Source: Cyprinodon diabolis
Lineage: Eukaryota > Chordata > Actinopteri > Cyprinodontiformes > Cyprinodontidae
Length of the DNA: 64,000 bases
Assembly: GCA_030533445.1 (NCBI GenBank)
Contig: CM060064.1
Span: 39,277,787-39,341,786 of the forward strand
Direction of reading: 5' to 3'
The notes beneath the pieces are model-generated. The model saw only the letters and a list, made by a program, of their open reading frames with translations. It searched no databases and was not told where the DNA came from. Of this stretch, positions 47,801 through 57,845 are shown in pieces; position 1 is the first letter of the stretch, and every line of letters starts with the position of its first letter. The position numbers were made by a program, and so were the translations under genes.

Positions 47801-50090
47801 CTCCAATGTTTTTTTTCATTAATCAAAGCTTTCAACGGTAATTTGAGATCAAGCAAACAAGCAGCCTACCAAGAGATTTAAAAGAGCTCTTTGAACCTCT
47901 CAGCCAACCTGGTATTCGTAGTGGTTATTGGATGCATGTGACAAAATATATAATTTCAAGAACTAAATAATGAGCAGCATTGTAACTCTAATGTATTTCT
48001 TTAGTCTTTATCAGAATAGCGAGCCATACGCAGTGGTTAAAAGTTGCTTTTCTGCAAGTTGCAACATGTTCAAACAAATGCTGCACACATGTTGGGTGGA
48101 AAGTTAGTTAAAATACTGATAAATAGAGACTGTAACAGTGGTAAGAATGAATTCATTCGGGTTAAGAACAAAATTTGTCCCAATTGTTTATTTACTCTGT
48201 GAATTTCGACAAAAATGTCGAGGCACTAAATTGCTGTCCTTGTTTTCCTGCAGACATTTGTATTAACAGAAGACTCATGAAAAGTAAAGACAACAATTGA
48301 ACAACATATTACCCCATGAATTGACTGCTTTTCAGTTTCCATCTTGGTCTGGCTGTTTACTTCCTGCTCAAGTAGACTATTCTTTCCATGGAGTGAACTG
48401 TTCTCAATCTTCAGCCTTGAGTTATTAATTCCTTTAAATCCAAAATTCCAGTAGATTCTTAATCCTGAGATTAAATGTGTTTCCAGCAGACAGTTTTCAT
48501 TGTGAAAGAAATCTGTTCTCCTCTGTTGCTACTTTTAGAGCTTACCCAGTTTTAGGTTTTGTGGCTCAGAAATGAGATTGTTTCATACTTTAATCAAATA
48601 GTAAATGTTTATAGTTTTATCTTTCTGCTTTCAGATACTTAGGATTTGCACTCGCTATACTCCTGACCAGGACACCATGACCTTTTCTGATGGACTGACT
48701 CTGACCCGCACTCAAATCCACAATGCAGGGTTCGGACCGTTGACGGATCAGGTTTTCACATTTGCTGGACAGCTGCTGCCTCTGGAGATGGACGAGACAG
48801 AGAGTGGGCTCCTCAGTGCTATCTGCCTCGTGTCCGGAGGTACTGGACATGTCTCTCAAATGTGACATAGATTTTGCTGCCGCCGGCCTCTAAGGTTAAC
48901 TGCTTTTCTTTGTGGGGGTGTAGATCGGCAGGACCTGGAGGAACCTTCTAAAGTGGAGGTGCTGCAAGAACCACTGTTGGAGGCGTTAAAGATCTACTCG
49001 CGGAAGCGACGACCTAGCATGCCCCTCATGTTCCCCAAAGCCCTAATGAAGATCACTGACCTTCGTAGCATCAGTGCTAAAGGTTAGTACTTAGGAAATG
49101 ATTTTTGATTTTTTTTTTTAAGCCCACCATTCTACTAAGAAAAAAAGAATATATGAATATTTTCTGCATAAGTAGAAAATACTTAATAACAGCAAGTCAG
49201 ACCATATAATGCACAGGATTTACATAAATTCAAAAACTGCAGGTCTCACGTCCATGACAGGACAACTAGAGAAACACTTTTATTTGGATGATTTATTTGA
49301 AGGGTTAAAGGTAGAAGCCTTTCCTGCCTGTAAATAATAAAGCACCGAAAGCTCCCAAATAATATTCTAAGGACAGATGAGATGTTTGCACATTAGCATG
49401 TCTGGAGAAACCTTGAGCTTAAACCCGTCTCACTCAGTGTCAAGAACAGCAATAAAAGAGGGATGATTTTCGCTTTTCCTGCTCCCAGAAACCAGGCACC
49501 TTGTAGCCTGAGAAATTATTCTAGCCTGAAATGAATAAAAAGTGGCTCACTGCAGGTTCAGGTTTTGACTTAGATGGAGATGCTGTGGCGGGACCTGAAG
49601 AGAGCTGTTCCTGAACCCTTTAGGAATGTCCAACAACTGCAAATGTAACTAAAACTTTGATAACTAAAGGTAAAACAGATAACCTATTCCTATAGGGACA
49701 TCTACTGTTTAAAAAGATGAACTGCATTTAGCAAAATGGTAGCTTGCTCCAAGTTAACAACCATGTTATGCGAACCGTCCACTGATCTGATACACAGACA
49801 GCTTCATATTTCATGAGAACTCTTTAAGTGTACATCTTTTTAAAATGCAAAACACTTCTTAATTTATGAGGATTTGTTTCGCCTTATTCAATATCTTTGG
49901 AAATTAAAACTTTGTTGGCATTCTTGTAGGAGCTGAGCGGGTGGTGACATTGAAGATGGAGATCCCAGGCTCCATGCCTCCTTTGATTGAAGAGATGATG
50001 GAGGATCTGCAGAACTTGGAGAGCAGCCAGCACTCACACACCATCTCCTCCCACTCTCAGCGTACAAACCATCCTTGTCTCCCAGTCTGA
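29850..50090 (+). CDS. rarb: Retinoic acid receptor beta, beta2-type isoform
   Basis: Nuclear receptor that binds retinoic acid and, with RXR, regulates target genes. Eight coding exons: 29850-30018, 34287-34447, 36268-36409, 41802-41968, 46787-46963, 48635-48839, 48924-49082, 49930-50090. All are GT-AG and phase-consistent, giving 446 aa (human beta2 is about 448). The A domain begins [20 protein letters not shown], as in beta2. DNA-binding domain: Cys89, 92, 106, 109 and Cys125, 131, 141, 144; P-box CEGCKG. The LBD starts around residue 200; AF-2 helix LIEEMM. The three residues that tell RAR subtypes apart read Ala235, Ile273, Val398, the beta combination. The C-terminal F region is short and His/Ser-rich. 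The start was chosen as the first ATG of this frame, after the uORFs. An upstream alternative first exon may exist outside what I could recognise. Confidence 0.95.
30019..33960. other. rarb intron 1, 5' part
   Basis: Mostly AT-rich single-copy-looking sequence. Contains a diverged SINE tail at about 31725-31795 ('cagtttatttatatggcccc', 'aaaggcactttacaaag'). 32235-32600 is less AT-rich and could be conserved noncoding sequence, which I cannot test. No exon was recognised. Confidence 0.45.
33962..34050. mobile_element. hAT-like MITE fragment in rarb intron 1
   Basis: 'tagggctgaaacaattaatt' followed by repeated 'gattaatcgatta' motifs is typical of short fish hAT-derived elements beginning TAGGGCTG. 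It lies about 240 bp before rarb exon 2. Confidence 0.5.
35021..35113 (+). pseudogene. THAP-like domain fragment of a transposase
   Basis: A 30-codon reading starting [14 protein letters not shown] with 'FHSLPKD' shows the Cys-x4-Cys and 'FH.(L/F)P' spacing typical of THAP domains in P/Kolobok transposases. It ends at TGA where the family continues. Confidence 0.55.
35340..35456 (-). mobile_element. MITE nested in the Kolobok-like element
   Basis: Reads on the - strand as the AGGGTGACCAGACG-type element seen at 4191-4345, with the matching 'ggacatgtcctac' and 'gtcgac' blocks. It is nested inside the TTAA element and therefore younger than it. Confidence 0.65.
35800..36175 (+). mobile_element. 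Tc1 transposase fragment, degraded, in rarb intron 2
   Basis: 'ctgatgaaaccaagattt' and 'gtaaagcaaggtggtgggag' followed by 'catcatgctttg' are the 'DETK..' and 'KHGGGS.M.W' regions of a Tc1 gene, with frames destroyed. It ends about 90 bp before rarb exon 3. Confidence 0.65.
36410..38084. other. rarb intron 3, with a transposon remnant
   Basis: About 37090-37650 is GC-richer and includes an open piece encoding [17 protein letters not shown], like the start of RecQ-type helicases carried by some fish transposons. Short 'tagcctgggtgcc'/'cagactcata' stretches may be its edges. The family is not assigned. The rest is AT-rich intron. Confidence 0.35.
38085..38282 (-). repeat. tRNA-derived SINE, inverted, in rarb intron 3
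   Basis: Read on the - strand it starts 'gtggcagtggtggccaagtg' and 'gttagggcatagggcttgg', contains a B-box-like GGTTGTGAGTTAAAACCC, and ends in 'ttaaatgcagagagtgg'. It is the same family as 44355-44575. Confidence 0.7.
38283..40799. other. rarb intron 3, nothing recognised
   Basis: Intronic sequence without exon or repeat signals that I can name. A short 'ggaggaggaggag' purine run is near 40105. Confidence 0.45.
40800..40993. mobile_element. hAT-like MITE beginning TAGGGCTGGGCGAT
   Basis: Starts 'tagggctgggcgataaggcc' and ends 'tttcctaaagccctaa', with inverted TAGGGCT termini. It is a common fish hAT-derived nonautonomous element. Confidence 0.6.
40995..41375 (+). repeat. Fish interspersed repeat (ATCCATCC family) in rarb intron 3
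   Basis: 'catccatcttctcccactta', 'cgccagtccatcgcagggaa', 'gttttggactgtgggaggaa' and 'gaaccttcttgcttcaaggc' follow the same order as 20933-21285. Confidence 0.8.
41376..41801. other. rarb intron 3, 3' end
   Basis: AT-rich intron up to the acceptor before exon 4 (cttttccctag at 41791-41801). Nothing else recognised. Confidence 0.5.
41969..43029. other. rarb intron 4, 5' part
   Basis: No recognised repeat or exon. The ORF at 42528-42743 matches nothing I know. Confidence 0.45.
43030..43290 (+). repeat. 3' end of a non-LTR retrotransposon in rarb intron 4
   Basis: Ends with 'gtaatttccctctgggatta' and 'ttaaagtatttctgattctg' repeating TTCTGA, the hallmark 3' terminus of a widespread fish LINE, preceded by its AT-rich 3' UTR. 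Confidence 0.75.
43291..44354. other. rarb intron 4, unclassified repeat-like segment
   Basis: 43330-43860 is GC-richer than its surroundings and starts with a C-run. It may be a degraded transposon, but I cannot assign it. The rest is AT-rich intron. Confidence 0.35.
44355..44575 (+). repeat. tRNA-derived SINE in rarb intron 4
   Basis: Has an A-box-like TAGTGGTTAGGGCA and a B-box-like GGTTCCGAGTTTGAGCC at tRNA-like spacing near its start, then 'ctctgagcaagacccttaac', 'cccactgctccccaagggga' and an A/T-rich end. It is inverted relative to the copy at 38085-38282. Confidence 0.75.
44576..46786. other. rarb intron 4, 3' part
   Basis: AT-rich intron with TA-rich stretches near 46110 and 46218. 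No exon or named repeat was recognised up to the acceptor before exon 5. Confidence 0.45.
47190..47480 (+). repeat. Degraded fish SINE/LINE tail in rarb intron 5
   Basis: 'gagtttttccttcccactga' and 'ctctgtaaagtgccttggaa' correspond to the elements at 23830-24115 and 5505-5560. Confidence 0.6.
47481..48634. other. rarb intron 5, remainder
   Basis: Nothing recognised other than the acceptor before exon 6 (tgctttcag, 48626-48634). Confidence 0.5.
49083..49929. other. rarb intron 7
   Basis: About 0.85 kb of intron without a recognised repeat or gene, ending in ttcttgtag before the last exon. Confidence 0.5.
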
Positions 50091-52850
50091 AGCTGCCCGG
50101 AGAACTTTTCTTCCTTCCGAGAGAGATTACTAATGATTTAAGTGCAGATGCAGTTTGGACGGTCACTAGTGTTTCAGAGTTTGAGTTAGATCTTGAGACG
50201 TATAAAATGAGATTCAGCTGTCAGATTAACAACATGGAGGTTTCAGTGAGATGCTATCCTACTTTGATGGAAGAAAAAAAAAAACCTAGAATGATGCAGT
50301 AATATGCAATGCTGTCGCTGGCACCTCATATCCACTGAGAATCACTCTCAGCTTCTGTTTACCATATCTGGTTCTTGCTGTATTTATATTTGCATGAGTT
50401 ATTAATTTTTACCTCATTGAATAACGCCATCCGTATTAGATTAGGAAGAAAAGGCACTCGTGGGACGACTTGTTAAAGCTTTTTAATGTCATTTTTAAAA
50501 CCTGTTAGCTGCAGTGGTGGATAGATGTTACATGGGAAACAAGTAAAGGGAAAAACAGAAAATTGGAAACCAAAAACGTCAAACTTTTATCAGAATGGGT
50601 CTGGATATCTTTGTAGGGAAGTTAAAGTCAATTGAATAGGGGACATAAATATGTACACAGCCTTGTTAAACTGCCAAGTTTTTTTATGATCTAAGAAACA
50701 GGATCATTATAAATCCTATCAAAACTTTTAGCATTTTAGAACCAAAAGGTTCAGCAACCTGGTTGTATGTGTGTGCTTTCTTTCATCAAATAGTTTAAGT
50801 TCATTATGTCAGCATTCAGTTTTCTTTTGAAGAAGTTGATCCGCATCCCATAATTTACCTGACAATATTATAAGTCCTCAGATTGCAAAAGTACCTCTTG
50901 CCCATCATTGTCTTCTAGTTATTCTGTCAGGTTTACGTCTGAACTTCCCAAACTTAACTTTTTTCTAGAGAAGACATCATTCCATTGGATGTATGAACCA
51001 TGTTTCAGTGTAGGTATGGCGTTCTGTAGCAATGTATTGGTCCTTTTTCCTCAGACCAGAATAATCTACAATTTTCTATGAGATTTAAGCTTGGCTTTGA
51101 TGTTTTCTCCGAAAACAAGTCTCATTAGTTTGCCGTTTTAAAAACCACAGGAAGTTGCTTTGTTTTGCCAGTATTGCCGTCTGCCTCCCAATTGTTTATT
51201 TTGTTTTTTACAGAATTTTTGAGAAAAGAAAAAAAAAGGTTCCTCTAATATCCCTGCTTTAACATATTTGATGCCTAAAAGAGTGTGTGATTGGCTATGA
51301 ATGTACCATTATTTTTTTATGATACATTAAGTCCATTTGTTACTAAAATAAAATGATTTTTTTATGATGAAAAGATTTTTTTAATAAGATATTTTCCCTA
51401 TATTGGTCAGGAAAACATTTTGGTAATTTCTATACTTTTTCCCAGCTAACATTTAGAACAGTTTAACTAAGCAGACATACCCTAAGCTGCTTTTTAGGGG
51501 AGGCAGAAAACCAACTTTGCAGGCAAAATTATTAATAAAAAACCTTTGATGAGTTGCTCGAAGTGACCCGTCACATGGACAAACCAGTGCGCTTAAGTTG
51601 GTGCCAAATATTTACATTTACATGCAAAAAAAGTTTTTTTACGATTTACTTTTTTTCTATTATTTTTCCATTGCGAAAAGCTGACAGTTTAATAAATATG
51701 TTTTACACTGTAAATATGAAAAGCTGTAGCCTTGTATGAGCTCGTTTAGTTGCTGGCTGTCTGTTGGATCGCTCTCCAACAAAAGATTTATCACCATCTT
51801 AGTAAGCTAAAGATTATTATTTCTTCTTAGACTTTATGAATGAAGATCATTTAAATACAGATTATCCTAAATGAAATTGTTCCTGAAAATATTTTTTTCT
51901 ATGTATCAGACATGTAAAGTTTTACCACAGACTGATAGTGTAGCCTTTGTTGCGCCGTGGCACAGTGTTCGCCTGCAGGCGCACCATTCGTTCCCCTGTA
52001 GTGACGTCATCTTGTTACTTGATCTTTGTTTCCTGTATTTGCTTTCATAACACCTGTAAAATTAGCATTGTTCTTATAAATCTGACCTTTTCTTTTGTTT
52101 TAATGTTGTTTACTCTGCAGATTTTTTTATGCTGACAAAAAAAATGATAACAGCCTCACACAGCTGCGAGTATAACTGTAATATAGTGATATGAATATCT
52201 AGTAAAAATGGCATTTTAGTAAAACCTAAAAAACATTCAAAATTCAAATATAAAGAAAATGTCATCATGAAAAAAAAAATTCTGTAAAACATGACTGACT
52301 TAAATTAGAAATGTTGAATGAAAGCAGCTCAAACGCAACCTTTGAACTGTAAAGATTCACATGTGCCTGCCATTTATGTGCCAACATTTTCCAAAATTTA
52401 AGTTTTTACGTTTTTTGAGTTCATGCCACAAAAAGGCACAATGCGATTATACTGTATGTACATATCATTTTTCATCTGTGAAATTAAACATTCATTGTTT
52501 TGTTGCTGTCTATTCATGTTTGTTTACTGAACTTTCATAGTTTATTTTTGGTATTCTTTCATTGTCTTTCCTGAGAAATTAGTTATCAGTTTATTGAATG
52601 GATTGTGGTTGTGAATAAATCCCTAAAATACAAAGTTATTATTTAGCTGTTCCAGATATTAACAAGTATTTTTTTATTGTTGTTCTTTTAGAAAACTCTA
52701 ATTATTTTTTTTAAATATCAACATGTAGGGTGAAGCCAAACCTTTCGTTGCAAAGGTTTTATAATGTATAATTTCTTTCAATCAGCAAAACTTTCTTTGA
52801 CCTTGATCAGTTTTATTCTTCAGGGTTTTTTTTGTTTAAAAAATAAAAAA
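50091..52850 (+). other. rarb 3' UTR and downstream flank
   Basis: AT-rich, T-rich sequence after the rarb stop. Candidate AATAAA signals lie near 51346, 51691 and 52614; the true 3' end cannot be fixed from sequence. A GC-richer patch around 51950-52010 is unexplained. No other gene was recognised. Confidence 0.5.
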
Positions 52851-52862
52851 ACAAAACAAAAA

Positions 52863-54449
52863 AAAAAGTTTGGACACACCTCAAAGACTTTTCTTTGTTT
52901 TCATGACTATGAAAATTGAAGATTCCCACTGAAGGCACCAAAACTATGAATTAACACATGTGGAATTATATACTTGACAAAAAAGTGTGACTGAAAATAT
53001 GTCTTATATTCTATGTTCTTCAAAGTAGCCTCCTTTTGTTTTGATTATTGCTTCGCACACTCTTGGCATTCTATTGATGAGCTTCCAGAGGTAGTCACCT
53101 GAAATAGTCTTCCAACAGTTTTGAAGGAGTTCCCAGAGGTCCTTGTTTGCCCCTTTGCCTTCACTTTGTGGTCCAGCTCACCCTAAACCATCTTAATTGG
53201 GTTTAGGTGTGGTGATTCTGGAGGCAATGTCATCTGGTGCAGCACCCTATTAATCTCCTTCTTGGTCAAATAGCCCTTACACAGCCTGGAGGTCTGTTTG
53301 GGGTCATTGTCCTGTTGAAAAATAAATGATGGTCCAACTAAACGCAAACCGGATGGAATAGCATGCCGCTGCAAGATGCGGTGGTAGCCATGCTTTTTCA
53401 GTATTCCTTAAATTTTGAATAAATCCCCAATAGTGTCACCAGCAAAGCACACGCACACAATCACACCTCCTCCTCCATGCTTCACGCTGGGAACCAGGCA
53501 TGTAGAGTTTATCCGTTCACATTTTCTGCTTTGCACAAAGACACAATGGTTGGAAGCAAAGATCTCAAATTTGGACTCATCAGACCAAAGCACAGATTTC
53601 CACTGGTCTAATGTCCATTCCTTGTGTGCTTTAGCCCAAACAAGTCTCTTGTGCTTGTTGCCTGTCCTTAGCAGTGGTTTCCTAGCAGCTATTTTACCAT
53701 GAAGGCCTGATTCACAAAGTCTCCACAGTTTTTCTAGAGATGTGTCTGCTGCTAGAACTCTGTGTGGCATTGACCTGCTCTCTAATCTGAGGTGTTGTTA
53801 ACCTGCGGTTTCTGAGGCTGGTGACTCGGATGAACTTATCCTCCGCAGCAGAGGTGACTCCTGGTCTTCCTTTCCTGGGGCGGTACTCATGTCATCCAGT
53901 TTCTTTGTAGCGCTTGAAGGTTTTTGTGACTGCACTTGGGGACACTTTTAAAGTTTTGCCAATTATTCAGACTCTCTGAACTTCATTTCTAAAAGTAATG
54001 ATGGCCTCTCATTTTTCTTTACTTAGTTGCTTTGTTCTTGCCATAATACAAATTCTAACAGTGTATTCATAGGACTATCAGCTGTTTATCCACCTGACTT
54101 CTGCACAACACAACTGATGGTCCCAACCCCATTTAAAAGGCAAGAAATCCCACTTATTAAACCTGACAGGGGGCACCTGTGAAGTGAAAACCATTTCAGG
54201 TGACGACCTCTGGAAGCTCATCAATAGAATGCCAAGAGTGTACAAAGCAGTAATCAAAGCAAAAGTTGGCTACTTTGAAGAACCTAGAATACAAGACATA
54301 TTTTCAGTTGCTTCACACCTTTTTAAGTAAATAATTCCACATGTGTTAATTCATAGTTTTGATGCCTTCAGTGTAAATCTTCCATTTTCACAGTAATGAA
54401 AATAAAGAAAACTCATTGAATGGGAAGATGTGTCCAAACTTTTCACCTG
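52863..54449 (-). mobile_element. Degenerate Tc1 element with ~240-bp inverted repeats
   Basis: The arms (52863-53108 and about 54196-54449) are imperfect inverted repeats starting AGTTTGGACACA and including 'aactatgaattaacacatgt'. They enclose a broken transposase on the - strand. The left tip has decayed into an A-run. It lies between rarb and nek10. Confidence 0.88.
53015..54044 (-). pseudogene. Tc1 transposase pseudogene
   Basis: The start ATG at 54042-54044 is followed by a TGA at codon 12 (MARTKQLSKEK, then stop). There are further stops, for example at 53408-53410. Recognisable parts are 53408-53770 (DNA-binding/catalytic region with LWSDES and KHGGGG) and 53183-53374 (FQQDNDP). The third catalytic position reads NPIKMV, so the Glu has become Lys. 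It is inactive. Confidence 0.88.
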
Positions 54450-54893
54450 TACTATATATACACAGCACATTTCATGTAGCAGGACAGTTCAAAGTGCTGT
54501 AAATAAGATAAACATAAGATTTTAAAAATCTCTGGCTATGTTTAAACTAAATAAGACAAGAAGGTTGATTATGACTAAAAACTTTTGCACAGGTCATTAA
54601 ATCAAGTCCTCTACAATTAAATCATCTGTTGAAACATTGCTTCCGGCAAAAATCCCAAATAAAAATTTGCCAAAAAGACATTTCTCTAGATAATTCTATG
54701 AGATGGATTGGTTTTACAATGACTCTTAAATCCAATCTGTTGTACAAACTTAAAAATTGATACCAGATAAGATCGAGGAGGTATATAACCTACAATTACA
54801 CAAAAAGTGTCCATAAATGTAAATGTGTTAAAAGAAGTAAGAGCAAACTCAAAAGACATAATTAATGAAGTCGATTCTCTTTGTTGGAGGCCT

Positions 54894-56477
54894 TCTGTCT
54901 ATGGAGAGCCATTTCAGCCAAAATTAAATAAATAAATGGGTGAAATAAATAAAAAATTAGTAAAATAAATCAAAAAATGAAGAAAATGAGTGAAATAAAT
55001 AAAAAATTTGTTAAATAAATAATTTAGCTTTTTCATTAAACCAATTTTTTATTTATTTATTTTTCATATTATCAATTTCCCAATTTATCTTTTTCATTTA
55101 TCTATTTTTCATTTGTCCCTTTACCCATTTACCCATTTTTCATTAATCTAATTTTCATTTAACCACTTTTCAATTTCCCTTTTTCATTAAGCCAATTTTT
55201 TTATTTTTTTATTTTTCAGATTATCTATTTCTCAATTTCTGTTTTATCTATTTTTCATTTATCTATTTTTCATTTGTCCATTTTTCATTTATCCCTTTAT
55301 TTATTTACCCATTTTTCATTAATCTATTTTTTAATTTAACCATTTTTCAATTTCCTTTTTCCATTAACCCGATTTCCTATTTCCCGGTTTCATTAATCAA
55401 TTTCTCATATATCCCTTTTTTATTTACCAATTTTTCTTTTATCTATTTTTCATTTACCATCTGTTTGAAAAAAAAATGATTTTCCCATTTTCCAATTTCC
55501 CTTATTCATTAAGTATTTCCTTATTTTTTAATTTATCACATTCTATCTAAGAACCGATACAGAACGTACTGCACCCTCTGTGTTCGCCATTTCTACACTG
55601 CTTTTCGGTGGGAAAGTCCACAGTATCGGTTTTTCTTAGGGAAGCTGCCGATCGAATAGATGAACTAGAACGCTGTAAGTTTAATATCCGACGTGTTTTA
55701 TGGTCCTTTGAGTTTTGTTTAACTTTTACTTTTGAAAAAACAGCTTCAACTTAGACTGCTACTGAACAGGAACTGAGCGCTGCAGTTGCATCTACCCAAC
55801 CAATAGGCTGCCATTGTAGCCTGAAGACACCGCCCCATTATCATATTAAAGCAGAAGCGAAGAGGGGAAAATAGAATGTGATAAATTAAAAAATAAGGAA
55901 ATACTTAATGAATAAGGGAAATTGGAAAATGGGAAAATCATTTTTTTTTCAAACAGATGGTAAATGAAAAATAGATAAAAGAAAAATTGGTAAATAAAAA
56001 AGGGATATATGAGAAATTGATTAATGAAACCGGGAAATAGGAAATCGGGTTAATGGAAAAAGGAAAATGAACAGTGATTAAATTAAGATAAATGAAATAT
56101 AGATAAAACAGAAAATAGATAAAACAGAAATTGAGAAATACATAATCTGAAAAATAAAAAAATTAAAAAATTGGCTTAATAAAAAGGGAAAATTGAAAAG
56201 TGGTTAAATGAAAATTTGATTAATGAAAAATGGGTAAATGGATAAAGGGATGAATGACAAACAGATAAATGAAAAAGAGATATTGGGAAATTAATAATAT
56301 GAAAAATAAATAAATTAAAAATTGGTTTAATGAAAAAGCTAAATTATTTATTTAACAATTTTTTTATTTATTTCACTAATTTTCTTCATTTTTTGATTTA
56401 TTTTACTAATTTTTTATTTATTTCACCCATTTATTTATTTATTTAATTTTGGCTGAAATGGCTCTCCATATCTGTCT
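54894..56477. mobile_element. 1.57-kb foldback element (near-perfect long palindrome)
   Basis: Left arm 54901-55545 and right arm 55871-56469 are inverted copies, nearly identical by eye apart from a deletion of some tens of bases in the right arm. Outer ends are ATGGAGAGCCATTTCAGCC. The arms are built from AT-rich 'tttattttTCATTTAtc'-like motifs. The 325-bp loop (55546-55870) is GC-richer, with a CCAAT-like site and no ORF. Flanking 7-bp direct repeats TCTGTCT (54894-54900, 56471-56477) look like a target-site duplication. No transposase is encoded and the superfamily is unknown. Confidence 0.85.
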
Positions 56478-57845
56478 GGCTGAATGGTTTTCTAACCTTT
56501 AGACCTTAAAAAAACTTTAAAGAAAAGGTTGTTTATAGTGAATAACTTGTATAATTCAAAAGTGGATGGTACAGAATATGTCTTTTTGTATCACAGTGCA
56601 GAAGAAATATCCTCCTTATTGCTTAAGATAATTACATAAACTTTTATACAGCACATTTTAAGAAGAATTTCTTCAGGTCAAATTTAAAAGTGGAAAAATG
56701 TACAAAAAAAAAAACCATTTTCATTTTATCTGCAGCCAGAAACTAAGATATGGTTAATCAAAATGAAAGCTTTTATCAGCTCTTTGACAGATATACGTGG
56801 AGGAAATTGTGGGTTGAAGGTAAAACAAACATGCTGTCACATGCAGCTCTGCACCAATGAGTTAAAACAGTTAGACCACGCAGTCTGTTCCTGAGAATTT
56901 AAAGTGGTACGGCCCGACAATTGAAATAGAAAGCTGCAAAACACAGGCCGAAACACATCAGTGAGTTTTACATTAATACTCAGGGCAGCATTAGGTTGTT
57001 TTTAGACTTCATCTTTTATACATGTTCAGTTAACTTTATTGGTACAGTCACATTTCTCACATTTGTATAGACAAACAATGAGACAAAAAAAAAAAAAAAC
57101 TGTTGAAAGTTGTCTCTGGTATTTCTAAACCTGCTAATGTTGAAAAATACATGTTTGCATTTTTTTTTTTTTTTACAATATTTCTTTCTAAATAGGTGAA
57201 GGTACTATACTTTCACAGCAAATGATGTTTATTTTAAATTTTAGCATCATGCTGTGGAGATGCTTTTAATCAGCAGGAAAAAAAGGGAGATAAAGAACTA
57301 GGCAATCCTAAGAAATATTAAACATGTTTTCAGACATTTCACATTTTGCTTTGTTTCTGTTGATCACAATAAATTCTAAGTCAACATATTGACATCTCTG
57401 GAAAGGTTTAACCAGTGTGAAGGTTTGTGTTCTCTCAAATGGATTAGATCTTTATTTTTTAAAGTATAAATAAATAATCCCATTAAATTGTATTTTTAAG
57501 AAAGTTGAGAGATATTTATTGTAGGATTATGGTCCCTGAGCAGGTAGATGCTAAAATATTTTAGTCCTAAGACAATCACAGCTGTTTTTTTTTCTCCAAA
57601 ACTGTAAAACCATGTGAAACTCAGAGACTCATAATGAAAAATAGCTGACTCGTGTAAAGGAAGTCCCAAAAATTTAAATTCCTGTCAGTTTGCATCTTAT
57701 TAATACATACCACTGTTTTTCCCTCCTATGTCGACATGTAGCTGTGAATTTTCTTTGAGCCTATCGGTACATTTATAAGTCCTGCTGGTCCTGTCTTCTG
57801 AGTAATGTCACTCCCTGAGCCAGTTCTGGGCGAAGTGGAAAGCAG
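56478..57845. other. Intergenic; nek10 3' flank
   Basis: AT-rich sequence with homopolymer runs near 57085 and 57160. On the - strand AATAAA-like signals (TTTATT on +) near 57450 and 57510 could end the nek10 transcript. Nothing else recognised. Confidence 0.45.
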
